Below are positions 35,233-43,705 of a stretch of 64,000 nt of DNA, one piece after another; within the stretch, counting starts at the first letter, position 1, and every line of letters begins with the position of its first letter. This DNA comes from Insolitispirillum peregrinum (lineage in GTDB: Bacteria; Pseudomonadota; Alphaproteobacteria; Rhodospirillales; Rhodospirillaceae): assembly GCF_042665255.1 (NCBI RefSeq), contig NZ_JBHTCD010000012.1; one strand, given 5' to 3'. Under the pieces are notes generated by a model. The model was not told where the DNA came from and ran no database searches. It worked only from the letters and a program-made list of their open reading frames with translations. The translations under genes and the position numbers were made by a program.

Positions 35233-36456
35233 TTACTCGGCGGCCTGCTGGGCTTCGCCGATCATCGTTGACAGCAGGGCACCCAGACGCTTGATGCCCT
35301 CGTCGATCCTGGCATCGGTCATCAGCGAGAAGCTGAGACGCAGGGTGTTGCGGCCCGAGCGGTCGGCGAAGAAGGCCGAGCCGGGGACGAACGCCACGCG
35401 GGCATCCTGAATCGCCCGGCCCAGGACTTCGGCGCCGTCCATGCCGTCGGGCAGGGTGACCCAGATGAACATCCCGCCCTGCGGTTTGGTCCAGCTGACC
35501 GAGGCCGGCATGTACTTTTCCAGCGCGTTGAGGGTGGCGTGGCGGCGCTGGTTATAGGTGGCGCGGATGCGTTCGAGGTTCGACAGCATCGTCTTCGACG
35601 CCACCTCGTACATCACCATCTGGTTCAGCGTGCTGGTGTGCAGGTCACTGGCCTGCTTGATCAGCACCAGCTTGCTGATCACCGCCTTCGGCGCCACCAG
35701 CCAGCCCAGACGCAGGGCCGGAACGACGGTCTTGGAGAAGGTGCCGGAATAGATCACCCGGCCATTATCAATGCCGCCCTTGCGCTCGGCTTCGATCGCC
35801 ATCAGCGGCGGCAGGGCGTCGCCTTCATAGCGCAGCTTTTCATAGGCGGCGTCTTCGATCAGCGGCATGTCCAGCCGTTCGGCCAGATCGAGCGCGGCCA
35901 GACGCTGTTCCATGGTCAGGCTGACGCCGGTCGGGTTCTGGAAGTCCGGCATGATGTAGCCAAAGCGCGGCGAGCCCTTGGCGGCAATGGCGGCTTCGTC
36001 TTCGGCGGTTTCCGGGAACGGCACATAAGTCGGCTGATAGCTGTTGAACGCCTGCAACGCCCCCAGATAGGTCGGGCGGGCGACCATCACCTGCGAGTCA
36101 GGATTGATGAACAGGCGGCCAAGAAATTCCAGTGCCTGCTGCGAGCCGTTGGTGATGATGATGTTGTCGGCATCGCACGGCACACCGAGGGTGCCCATGT
36201 AGTCGGCCAGCCACTGGCGCAGCGGGGCATAGCCTTCGCTGACCGAATACTGCAGGGCCAGAGCGGCGCGGGCCGGATCGCTGAGGATGCCGTCATAGCT
36301 GGCGCGAATGGCGTCGAGCGGAAACAGCTCGGGGTCGGGAATGCCTCCGGCGAAGGAAATGATGTCCGGCTGGTCAAGCAGCTTGAGCAGTTCGCGGATT
36401 TCCGACGCGGCCATGCGGCTGGCGCGCGCGGCGTAGTGAGCATCCCAATCGAGCAT
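35233..36456 (-). CDS. PLP-dependent aminotransferase, class I/II (2-aminoadipate transaminase-like)
   Basis: The protein (about 407 residues from this start) is a fold-type I aminotransferase of the MocR/LysN-like group. It shows DIISFAGGIPDPELFPLD, NIIITNGSQQALEFLGRLF, the YIMPDFQNPTGVSLT motif, and the PLP lysine in YSGTFSKTVVPALRLGW. The family transfers amino groups from 2-aminoadipate, aromatic or branched amino acids; specificity is not readable. The ATG at 36456 has AGGA about 11 bases upstream; ATGs at 36474 and 36519 are alternatives with weaker sites. The gene is monocistronic, convergent with ppx. Confidence 0.87.
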   Translation of the reverse strand: MLDWDAHYAARASRMAASEIRELLKLLDQPDIISFAGGIPDPELFPLDAIRASYDGILSDPARAALALQYSVSEGYAPLRQWLADYMGTLGVPCDADNIIITNGSQQALEFLGRLFINPDSQVMVARPTYLGALQAFNSYQPTYVPFPETAEDEAAIAAKGSPRFGYIMPDFQNPTGVSLTMEQRLAALDLAERLDMPLIEDAAYEKLRYEGDALPPLMAIEAERKGGIDNGRVIYSGTFSKTVVPALRLGWLVAPKAVISKLVLIKQASDLHTSTLNQMVMYEVASKTMLSNLERIRATYNQRRHATLNALEKYMPASVSWTKPQGGMFIWVTLPDGMDGAEVLGRAIQDARVAFVPGSAFFADRSGRNTLRLSFSLMTDARIDEGIKRLGALLSTMIGEAQQAAE

Positions 36457-36608
36457 TGCGAAGGTATTCCTCATAGAGAAGCCGGTAGACGGATCAGCGC
36501 CTTGCAAGGCAAAGGGCACACCGGCGACAAAACAGTACAGCGGGTCATCCTAGCCCAAGCCGTTGGCGCTGCGAAGTGGGGCTTGACAAATTTTTTTCTT
36601 CGCAATTG

Positions 36609-36643
36609 CAAAAGAAAACAGGCGTTGCCGCCGCAACGCCTGT
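36609..36643 (-). terminator. rho-independent terminator of the PPK2 gene
   Basis: On the minus strand ACAGGCGTTGC pairs with GCAACGCCTGT, followed by TTTTCTTTTG. It lies about 50 bases after the stop of the polyphosphate:AMP phosphotransferase gene. Confidence 0.85.
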
Positions 36644-36694
36644 CCATGCTCCCCATGATCGGGGGGATCTTTGCCAGATCACTACCGGGCAGCC

Positions 36695-38320
36695 TTACTT
36701 GTCCTTTTTCTTCTCGCTGACCAGCAGGCCGCGCCGCTCAAGGGCTTCTTCCAGCTTTTTGATCACCGTTTCGACCACCTTGACGCGGGCAAACTGCTTG
36801 TCGTTGGCTTCGATCAGCGTCCACGGCGCCTTGCGGGTCGAGGTGCGTTCGATCATGTCGTTGACCGCGCTTTCATAGTCGTCCCACTTGTCGCGGTTGC
36901 GCCAGTCTTCGTCGGTCAGCTTCCACTGCTTCCACGGGATCGACTGCCGGTCCTTGAAGCGGGTCAACTGTTCTTCCTTGGTGATGTGCAGCCAGAACTT
37001 GCCCAGCACCATGCCGGAATCGACCAGTTGTTCTTCAAAGTCGTTGATCTCGCCATAGGCCCGCATCCACTCCTCGGTGGTGGCAAAGCCTTCGATCCGT
37101 TCGACCAGCACCCGGCCATACCACGAGCGGTCGTAAATGGTGGCGTGACCGGCCCGGCCCAGATGACGCCAGAACCGCCACAGGTAATGATGGGCTTTTT
37201 CTTCATCGGTGGGGGCGGCAATCGGGATCACCTTGAAATCACCGCTGTCCATCGACGAGGTGATCCGGCGGATGGTGCCGCCCTTGCCCGCCGCATCCCA
37301 GCCTTCAAACATCAGGGTGGTGGAAATGCCGGCGGTCTTGGCCTGCCGGAACAGGTGGTGCAGACGGGCGCGGGCAATCGCCAGACGGCTGTTGTAGTCT
37401 TTCTTGGTGAGGGTCTGCTTCATGTCCAGCGCTTCGAGCACCGTCGGCTGGTGCGGCAGGCGCACCGAAACCATCCCGGTGCCCTGACGGCCGATGTCCG
37501 CCACCACATGCGGGCCGTCGGCGGTGTCGGTCAGGGTCGGCTGAATGGTGGCAACCTTTTTCTTTTCTTCCTCGCGCAGGGCAGCGGCCAGCCGCTTTTT
37601 CATCGCGAGGGCTTCCATGTGGCGCAGGGCGGCATCACGGATGGTGGTCAGCACCGACAGCGAGCGATAGCGGGGATCGGTGCCTTCGACGATCGACCAC
37701 GGCGCGTGACCGGCCGAGGTCACCCGGATGGTGCGTTCAGCGGCAGCAATGAACTGGTCATAGCGTTCCCAGTTGGCCCAATCCGTTTTGGAAATCCGCC
37801 AGGATTCGTTCGGGTCCTTTTCCAGCTTTTTCAGCCGCTTGCGCTGCTCGTCCTTGCTGAGATGCATCCAGAATTTCAGGATCAGCGCGCCATCGTCGGC
37901 CAGCATCTTTTCATGGGTGTTGATCCGGGCCAGCCGTTCGTCCAGTTCCGGGTCGCTGATCCGCCCGTGGGCATGGTCAAGCACCGGAGCCGAATACCAC
38001 GACCGCAGCACGCAGCCGATCTTGCCGTTGGCGGGCAGATCACGCCAGTACCGCCAGTATTCCGGCCGCTGGCGTTCTTCGTCGGTGCTGTCGCCGTAGG
38101 CATGGGTTTCGATCCAGCGCGGGTCCATCCACTCGTTGATCAGGTTGACGCTTTCGCCCTTGCCTGCCCCATCGACACCGGCAAACACCAGCAGCACCGG
38201 AAAGCCTGCGGTTCGCAGTTTCTGTTGCAGGTCAACCAGTTCAATCCGCAAGGCGGGGGCGAGCTGGTCGAATTCTTCCTTTGAAACCTTGCGACCCAGT
38301 TCTGCGGTACGGAACATCAT
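36695..38320 (-). CDS. pap: polyphosphate:AMP phosphotransferase (two-domain PPK2, class II)
   Basis: The 541-residue protein contains two tandem PPK2 domains, each with a P-loop: FAGVDGAGKGE (about residue 48) and FEGWDAAGKGG (about residue 330). The second domain also has the lid motif YDRSWYGRVLVER; the first has the changed form LRSWYSAPVLD. Double-domain PPK2 enzymes phosphorylate AMP to ADP with polyphosphate. As in known members, the C-terminal domain looks like the active one. With ppk1 and ppx within 8 kb, the cell can make, degrade and spend polyphosphate. GGGAAA lies six bases before the ATG. Confidence 0.9.
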   Translation of the reverse strand: MMFRTAELGRKVSKEEFDQLAPALRIELVDLQQKLRTAGFPVLLVFAGVDGAGKGESVNLINEWMDPRWIETHAYGDSTDEERQRPEYWRYWRDLPANGKIGCVLRSWYSAPVLDHAHGRISDPELDERLARINTHEKMLADDGALILKFWMHLSKDEQRKRLKKLEKDPNESWRISKTDWANWERYDQFIAAAERTIRVTSAGHAPWSIVEGTDPRYRSLSVLTTIRDAALRHMEALAMKKRLAAALREEEKKKVATIQPTLTDTADGPHVVADIGRQGTGMVSVRLPHQPTVLEALDMKQTLTKKDYNSRLAIARARLHHLFRQAKTAGISTTLMFEGWDAAGKGGTIRRITSSMDSGDFKVIPIAAPTDEEKAHHYLWRFWRHLGRAGHATIYDRSWYGRVLVERIEGFATTEEWMRAYGEINDFEEQLVDSGMVLGKFWLHITKEEQLTRFKDRQSIPWKQWKLTDEDWRNRDKWDDYESAVNDMIERTSTRKAPWTLIEANDKQFARVKVVETVIKKLEEALERRGLLVSEKKKDK

Positions 38321-38734
38321 CAGTGCTTTCCCTTATCCCGATTGATCCGGCAGCGACGGAGCGCCCGGCACAGGGGACGGATCATGTCCTGTGCACAGGG
38401 TGCGCCAACCCGGAAGCCTAGACTAGCCGATCAGGGCGCAGGCGCAACCCGTCCGAGCGGTCTTTCCCCCCTGCAATAAGTTATAGGTCTGTATGGAATG
38501 GGCTTTTGGCCCAACCACCGACAGCTTTTCCCACCCGGAATGGCAGGGCCGCGTTCGCAGGGGCTGGATTCCTTGCGCTATCCGTGACATAGAAAAGCGC
38601 CGTCGTGCGTCCGGATATCGATCGGCCAACGAACGCGGGGGACCCCGTACCCCGGCCCGTCGCCGGAGGAGAGCGCACGAAGGCCAGTTTCCTAAAGGTG
38701 GACCGTGGCCCGGCCACCATCAGCGGAGGTAATT
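38321..38734. other. intergenic leader between the PPK2 gene and gap
   Basis: About 410 bases without a convincing gene. It must hold divergent promoters for the PPK2 gene and for gap, but no clear -35/-10 pair stands out. The last 100 bases before gap are G/C-rich, with CCCCGTACCCCGG, and could fold as a long 5' leader. Confidence 0.4.
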
Positions 38735-39742
38735 ATGGCTGTTCGCGTTGCGATTAATGGGTTTGGTCGTATCGGTCGTCTGGTTCTGCGTGCTTTGATC
38801 GAGTCCAGGCGGACCGATATCGAAGTGGTCGCGATCAACGACCTTGGCCCGGTGGAAACCAACGCCCACCTGCTGAAGTACGACTCGGTGCATGGCATTC
38901 TGCCGGCCGACGTGAAGGCGGAAGACGGCAAGTTGGTCATCGACGGCAAGGCCATCCAGTGCTTCGCCGAGCGTGACCCGAAGGCCCTGAAGTGGGGCGA
39001 TCTGGGCGTCGATATCGTCGCCGAGTGCACCGGTATCTTCTCTGACCGTGACAAGGCTGCCGTGCACCTGGCCTGCGGTGCCAAGCGCGTGCTGGTTTCC
39101 GCCCCGTCCAACGGTGCCGACCTGACCGTCGTTTACGGCGTCAACCATCAGCTGCTGACCAGCGAACACCTGGTGGTGTCCAACGCGTCCTGCACCACCA
39201 ACTGCCTTGCCCCGGTGGCCTCGGTCCTGCATGCCGAATTCGGCATCGAAAAGGGCTTCATGACCACCATTCACGCCTACACCGGCGACCAGAGCACCGT
39301 GGACACCCTGCACAAGGACCTGTACCGCGCCCGCGCCGCTGCCATGTCGATGATCCCGACCTCCACCGGTGCCGCCAAGGCCGTCGGTCTGGTGCTGCCG
39401 GAACTGAAGGGCAAGCTGGACGGCGTTGCCATCCGCGTTCCGACCGCCAACGTCTCGATGGTTGACCTGAAGGTGAACCTGGCCAAGTCCACCACTGCCG
39501 CCGACGTCAACGCCGCCATCAAGGCCGCGTCGGAAGGCAAGCTGAAGGGCGTCCTGGGCTACAACACCCTGCCGCTGGTGTCGATCGACTACAACCACTG
39601 CCCGAACAGCTCGACCTTCGACGCGCCGGGCACCAAGGTGATGGATGGCAACTTCCTGCGCATCATGACCTGGTACGACAACGAGTGGGGCTTCTCGAAC
39701 CGCATGCTCGACACCGCCGTCGAGATGTCGAAGCACTTCTAA
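38735..39742 (+). CDS. gap: glyceraldehyde-3-phosphate dehydrogenase, type I
   Basis: The 335-residue glycolytic/gluconeogenic enzyme starts MAVRVAINGFGRIGRLVLRA with the NAD-binding GxGxxG. The catalytic cysteine is in SNASCTTNCLAP, and GATGAAKAVGLVLPELKGKL and WYDNEWGFSNRML are conserved. It oxidises glyceraldehyde 3-phosphate to 1,3-bisphosphoglycerate. GGAGGT lies directly upstream of the ATG, a strong ribosome site. The coding strand is rich in the most frequent GC-ending codons, as expected for a highly expressed gene. It is followed by pgk. Confidence 0.97.
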   Translation: MAVRVAINGFGRIGRLVLRALIESRRTDIEVVAINDLGPVETNAHLLKYDSVHGILPADVKAEDGKLVIDGKAIQCFAERDPKALKWGDLGVDIVAECTGIFSDRDKAAVHLACGAKRVLVSAPSNGADLTVVYGVNHQLLTSEHLVVSNASCTTNCLAPVASVLHAEFGIEKGFMTTIHAYTGDQSTVDTLHKDLYRARAAAMSMIPTSTGAAKAVGLVLPELKGKLDGVAIRVPTANVSMVDLKVNLAKSTTAADVNAAIKAASEGKLKGVLGYNTLPLVSIDYNHCPNSSTFDAPGTKVMDGNFLRIMTWYDNEWGFSNRMLDTAVEMSKHF

Positions 39743-39869
39743 TCGAAGTCTTTGAGCGCCGCCGGGCAGGATGGGGAAAAGGGGTGTTGCGGCATCCCTT
39801 TCCCGCCTGCTCTGGCGGCGTTTCTTTTCTGTTGCTCCAGCAATTCCCCATTTTCAAGAGGCTGACATC

Positions 39870-41063
39870 ATGGCCAATTTCAAGACGCTTGATGATATCG
39901 ACGTAAAGGGCAAGCGCGTGGTGGTCCGTTCGGACCTGAACGTGCCGATGAAGGATGGCAAGGTCACCGACGCCACCCGCATCGAACGCTCGGCAGAAAC
40001 CATCCGCGAGCTGATGGAAAAGGGCGCAAAGGTGGTGGTGGTCAGCCACTTTGGCCGTCCGAAGGGCGAACGCGTGGCCGAAATGAGCCTGAAGCCGGTA
40101 GCCGATGCCCTGGCCGTGGTGCTGGGCAAGCCGGTGGCCTTTGCCGATGATTGCGTCGGCCCGGCGGCCAAGACGGTGGTCAACGCGCTGGTCGATGGCG
40201 AAGTGGCAATGCTGGAAAACCTGCGCTACCACAAGGCCGAAGAAAAGAACGATCCCGATTTCGCCCGTCAGCTGGCCGAACTGGGCGACATTTATGTCAA
40301 CGACGCCTTTTCGACCGCTCACCGCGCCCATGCCTCGACCGAAGCCATCGCCCAGTTGCTGCCGAACGCCGCTGGCCGTCTGATGCAGGCCGAACTGGTG
40401 GCGCTGGGCAAGGCGCTGGAACACCCGGCCAAGCCGGTGGCCGCCATCGTTGGCGGTGCCAAGGTTTCGACCAAGCTCGACCTGCTGGGCAACATGGTCT
40501 CCAAGGTCGATGTGCTGATCATCGGCGGCGGCATGGCCAACACCTTCCTGTATGCGCAGGGCAAGGATGTCGGCAAGTCGCTGTGTGAAAAGGACATGGC
40601 CGATACCGCCCGCGAGATTCTCGCCAAGGCCGAAGCCGCTGGCTGCACCTTTATCCTGCCGACCGACGCGGTGATCGCTGGCGAATTCGCCGCCAACGCC
40701 GACAACAGCGTGGTGTCGGTCGATGCCGTTCCGGCTGACCAGATGATCCTCGACGTCGGCCCGGCCAGCGTCGAAGCCCTGAAGGCCAAGCTGACCGAGT
40801 GCAAGACGCTGGTGTGGAACGGCCCGCTGGGCGCGTTTGAAATCACCCCGTTCGATGCCGCCACCAACGCTGTTGCCCAGGCCGCTGCGGCGCTGACCAA
40901 TACCGGGGCACTGCTGACCGTTGCCGGTGGTGGTGACACCGTTGGCGCGCTGGCCCATGCCGGTGTGGTTGACCAGTTCTCCTATGTTTCCACCGCTGGC
41001 GGGGCGTTCCTCGAGTGGCTGGAAGGCAAGGACCTGCCGGGTGTGGCGGCGCTGAAGCGTTAA
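39870..41063 (+). CDS. pgk: phosphoglycerate kinase
   Basis: The 397-residue enzyme transfers phosphate from 1,3-bisphosphoglycerate to ADP. Conserved segments are KRVVVRSDLNVPM, VVVVSHFGRPKG, ENLRYHKAEEKNDP, VNDAFSTAHRAHAST, VGGAKVSTKLDLL and TVAGGGDTVGAL. The start at 39870 gives the usual N-terminus MANFKTLDDID; the ribosome site is weak (AAGAGG about nine bases upstream). It lies 127 bases after gap and ends with a strong terminator, so gap-pgk is a glycolytic operon. Confidence 0.97.
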   Translation: MANFKTLDDIDVKGKRVVVRSDLNVPMKDGKVTDATRIERSAETIRELMEKGAKVVVVSHFGRPKGERVAEMSLKPVADALAVVLGKPVAFADDCVGPAAKTVVNALVDGEVAMLENLRYHKAEEKNDPDFARQLAELGDIYVNDAFSTAHRAHASTEAIAQLLPNAAGRLMQAELVALGKALEHPAKPVAAIVGGAKVSTKLDLLGNMVSKVDVLIIGGGMANTFLYAQGKDVGKSLCEKDMADTAREILAKAEAAGCTFILPTDAVIAGEFAANADNSVVSVDAVPADQMILDVGPASVEALKAKLTECKTLVWNGPLGAFEITPFDAATNAVAQAAAALTNTGALLTVAGGGDTVGALAHAGVVDQFSYVSTAGGAFLEWLEGKDLPGVAALKR

Positions 41064-41087
41064 GCCTTCCTTCTTCCTGTCCTGTCG

Positions 41088-41124
41088 CAAAACCCGCCCC
41101 CGATGCCTTGGGGGCGGGTTTTGT
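41088..41124 (+). terminator. rho-independent terminator of gap-pgk
   Basis: AAAACCCGCCCCC pairs with GGGGGCGGGTTTT around a seven-to-eight-base loop, 25 bases after the pgk stop. The symmetric A and T runs would let it work in both directions. Confidence 0.92.
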
Positions 41125-41240
41125 CGTCCGGTAAACATCTTGCAACTTTTCCCATGGTAGACTGCCAAATGCCGTCAGGACTGGCGGGGTCATTTACAGC
41201 AAGCCCAGAGTCATGAATAATCGCTTATGGGGAGAATAGG

Positions 41241-41822
41241 ATGGGACATCTCATCGCTATAAGAGATAGGCAGAAAGCTCTGGGGATGTGTGACAAGGAC
41301 GCAATGATGGGTTCTGAGCAGGCACACGGCATAGCCGCGGACGACGGGCAGGCGTTCCTGCTGTGGCAGGAAAAAGTCAGCAATGCCAACATCAACTCAC
41401 AAACACTGTTGGCGACAGACTACCTGAACCACTTCAATGAAATCGTCATGCTGATTGACATGGTTCCGGACATGCCCGAATTGCTGGACGAATGCCGGGA
41501 ATGGCAGCCGAAAAGCTACCCCGAGCACTTTCAGGACAGCATGTTTTCTGACCGTGATCTGGCAATCGAAGCCTATCAGCACGTCCCGGTCGAATTTCTG
41601 GTTCCGTTTGAAGACACCGTTACCCTGATGAACGACATGGTAACCCAATCGGTAACCCGCCTGACGGCAGCCCAGGAGCTGAACGATCCCGAATTGCTGA
41701 AGGTCCGCTGCCATGCCGCATCCCGTGGGTTGCAGCGGCTGATGGATGTCGCCAACGCCATTATTCACGGGTCCAGCCGGACGATGGCGCAAAATGAAAT
41801 TGACCAGCTGATGGGCTTTTGA
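41241..41822 (+). CDS. hypothetical helical protein
   Basis: The 193-residue cytoplasmic protein is not one I recognise. It is acidic and predicted mostly helical. A segment (HFNEIVMLIDMVPDMPELLD) leads to EWQPKSYPEHFQDSMFSDR, then a long helix region (FEDTVTLMNDMVTQSVTRL) and a terminal MDVANAIIHGSS. There is no signal peptide, membrane segment or metal motif. GGAG precedes the ATG by six bases, and the gene has its own upstream space after the pgk terminator, so it is likely transcribed alone or with the following ModE-like gene 58 bases on. Confidence 0.6.
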   Translation: MGHLIAIRDRQKALGMCDKDAMMGSEQAHGIAADDGQAFLLWQEKVSNANINSQTLLATDYLNHFNEIVMLIDMVPDMPELLDECREWQPKSYPEHFQDSMFSDRDLAIEAYQHVPVEFLVPFEDTVTLMNDMVTQSVTRLTAAQELNDPELLKVRCHAASRGLQRLMDVANAIIHGSSRTMAQNEIDQLMGF

Positions 41823-41880
41823 TCTTCTGGGACTCTGGTAAAACCCATTTTCAGTTTATGGGTATATGAAAGGGTCCACT

Positions 41881-42258
41881 GTGGCTGATTCTCATTCCTT
41901 ACGCGTCCGCCTGCGCCTGAAGGCCGGGCCAAAGCTGGTTCTGGGGCCGGGCCGTCTGGAAATCCTGCAAGGCATTGCTGAAACCGGCTCCATCTCGGCT
42001 GCCGCGCGCGGTATGGAGATGTCCTATCGGCGGGCGTGGCTGCTGGTCGATGACATCAACCATTGCTTTGAATCCCCTCTGGTCGAGTCGGTGACCGGAG
42101 GCAAACGGGGCGGCGGCGCCCGGTTGACTGCGCTGGGCGAACGGGTGGTGGCCGCCTATGTCCGCTTGCTGGAAAAAACCGATCAGGCCATTGCCGCCGA
42201 ACGGGCCGAGCTGGAAAGCCTGCTGGCCGAAATCCTGCCATCCCCGAACAACGAATAA
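41881..42258 (+). CDS. ModE-type winged-helix regulator lacking the molybdate-binding domain
   Basis: The 125-residue protein matches the N-terminal DNA-binding domain of ModE: LVLGPGRLEILQGIAETG, SISAAARGMEMSYRRAWLLV, and GGKRGGGARLTALGERVV. The C-terminal MOP domains that bind molybdate are missing, as in many alphaproteobacterial single-domain homologues. It probably regulates molybdenum- or oxyanion-related genes, but none lie nearby. The GTG at 41881 has AAAGGG six bases upstream and is preferred over the ATG at 41866. Confidence 0.82.
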   Translation: MADSHSLRVRLRLKAGPKLVLGPGRLEILQGIAETGSISAAARGMEMSYRRAWLLVDDINHCFESPLVESVTGGKRGGGARLTALGERVVAAYVRLLEKTDQAIAAERAELESLLAEILPSPNNE

Positions 42259-42296
42259 AGACCCCGGCTGTGAGCGCACCAGTGGTCACACACAGG

Positions 42297-42386
42297 GAAC
42301 AAGGATGTGGAGCGCTGCTCCACACCTCGCCGGGGCCTTGAGGCCCCGGACCCCATTGATTTGATATTGAAAGAAAAAATGGGGGT
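42297..42386. repeat. module C palindromic repeat
   Basis: Nearly identical to the copy at 15957: GGGAACAAGGATG, then TGGAGCGCTGCTCCA, GGGGCCTTGAGGCCCC and TTGATATTGAAAG. It starts about 40 bases after the stop of the ModE-like gene. Confidence 0.85.
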
Positions 42387-42437
42387 CCGGGGGCATCGTC
42401 CCCCGGGCAGGTGCGGACGGCAGTCCGCCATTCTCCA

Positions 42438-42539
42438 TCAACTGTCGTGTACTGTGACCGGACGCAGGCACGCTGCTCTAACCTTTTGTTTTGTCGCATT
42501 GTTTTTTGCGAAAACCGGTTCCCACTTTTCGCGCAATGC
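42438..42539. repeat. half module B + module A palindromic repeat next to a stop codon
   Basis: Module B right half at 42438-42480 (CAACTGTCGTGTACTGTGAC...GCACGCTGCTCT) and module A at 42496-42539. On the minus strand module A starts one base after the TAG of the SDHAF4-like gene (TAGAGCATTGCGCGAAAAG). Together with the module C at 42297 this rebuilds most of the arrangement seen at 12318-12632. Confidence 0.85.
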
Positions 42540-42540
42540 T

Positions 42541-42720
42541 CTAAAAGTCCGAGCAGCGCCCGCCGCGTTCCCAGTCCCCGAAGCGGGTCGGTTCCGGGCC
42601 TTTCGGGCCACCCAGTTCTTCGACGGCTTCTGGAACGGTGTCCGCAGCCGGAGCAGGCGACGGCGGCGAAACCGCAGGAGCGTCAGGAGTCGGCACGGCT
42701 GTTTCGGGGGTGTCGGTCAT
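42541..42720 (-). CDS. DUF1674 / succinate dehydrogenase assembly factor 4 homologue
   Basis: The 59-residue protein ends with the family signature GGPKGPEPTRFGDWERGGRC and SDF. In mitochondria and Alphaproteobacteria this family (SDHAF4/SdhE-associated) binds the flavinated SdhA subunit before complex II assembly. The N-terminal half is Pro/Ala-rich and low in complexity. The ATG at 42720 has AGGA about nine bases upstream. It is too short to be found by length alone and is identified from the C-terminal motif. Confidence 0.82.
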   Translation of the reverse strand: MTDTPETAVPTPDAPAVSPPSPAPAADTVPEAVEELGGPKGPEPTRFGDWERGGRCSDF

Positions 42721-42762
42721 CGGTTTCAGTCCTGCAATGATGCTGTTGGGCGTGATTCTACA

Positions 42763-42807
42763 GCATCGTGCACAAAAGTGGGCACCGGTTTTGTGCATGG
42801 ACGATGC
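42763..42807. repeat. diverged module A palindrome with compensated stem
   Basis: GCATCGTGCACAAAA pairs with TTTTGTGCATGGACGATGC around a GTGGGCACCGG centre. Compared with the common module A, both sides of the stem have changed while pairing is kept. It lies between the SDHAF4-like gene and the hypothetical gene at 42818. Confidence 0.75.
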
Positions 42808-42817
42808 GACCGCGCTG

Positions 42818-43705
42818 TCAGGCACCCGTGACAAGGGAGCCTGAGCGGGTCTGGGCCGCCAATTGCTCCAACAGATCGAGAACACGAACTGGCGCGCCAA
42901 CCCCGAACCAGGCCTCCAGGTCATCCCCTTCGCGCGGGTTCTGCAGCTGAAGAACGAACTCACCAAACAAGCCTTCGCACAAAGCGCGAAAATGTTCTTC
43001 GGTCACCGGATGCTCCTGCGGCTTTGCCTTGCCATTGACCGGCGCAGATCGACTACCGTGCGCTGGCCCGCCCACCCGCTGCATGAAAATTGCTTCCGCC
43101 AACGCCAGATCATGAAAGCCATTGAGCAGACGAATCAATACCTTCATCAGCAATAACCGGCTGGCCTTGTGCGCAAACATCGCCGAACGAAGCTCGCGGT
43201 CGGCAATATCGGGAAAGCGGCTCAGTAAACGACTGCAATCAGCGTTAAGGTCCGCGTACGGTAACGTCCCCAAGACCTCATTCAGGAAGCGGCCAACGCG
43301 ACCGATACTCGTCCGCGGCAGAGCCAGCGGCGTGCCGGGGTGAAGACGGTCAGAAAAGCCATAAGGATAAAAGGCAAGGACCATGCGCAGCAAAAAGTCC
43401 GTTCGCCGATTGGGCACCGGCAGTTCAATTGCATGCTGCATCTCGGCGTACAGTGAGGCGCTGCGTTGCAAGCTCTGGGCACAAGACGTGCACGCTTGCG
43501 TCATGCGGCCTTTTTGCACTGTTATGAAGGCCCCGGTCTCGCTGGCCAGTTTTTCATTGCCGCGCTGCTTTGCCAGCATATTGAGCAGGGAACCGAACTC
43601 TGCGGCCAATCGCGCCACCTCGGCCCCGGCATACCCATCGACGGCACCGATACCGGACTGCGCCGCCACAGTTACCCCGGACATCAGCTCATCATTGTGC
43701 GACAT
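42818..43705 (-). CDS. hypothetical protein, helical
   Basis: The protein (295 residues from this start) is not recognised. It is predicted largely helical, with a CTSCAQSLQRSASLYAEMQ segment (a CxxC), a central LLMKVLIRLLNGFHDLALAE helix and an acidic C-terminal GDDLEAWFGVGAPVRVLDLL. There is no signal peptide or membrane helix. The ATG at 43705 gives MSHNDELMSG and follows a G-rich stretch; the frame remains open 87 bases upstream to a TTG with little support. It has no obvious operon partner. Confidence 0.6.
   Translation of the reverse strand: MSHNDELMSGVTVAAQSGIGAVDGYAGAEVARLAAEFGSLLNMLAKQRGNEKLASETGAFITVQKGRMTQACTSCAQSLQRSASLYAEMQHAIELPVPNRRTDFLLRMVLAFYPYGFSDRLHPGTPLALPRTSIGRVGRFLNEVLGTLPYADLNADCSRLLSRFPDIADRELRSAMFAHKASRLLLMKVLIRLLNGFHDLALAEAIFMQRVGGPAHGSRSAPVNGKAKPQEHPVTEEHFRALCEGLFGEFVLQLQNPREGDDLEAWFGVGAPVRVLDLLEQLAAQTRSGSLVTGA

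Noticed and set aside
42541..42966. A longer minus-strand frame of 141 codons ending with the SDHAF4 motif
   Set aside because: The upstream part runs through a diverged module A repeat and the end of the neighbouring gene. The 59-residue version has a ribosome site and the usual family length.
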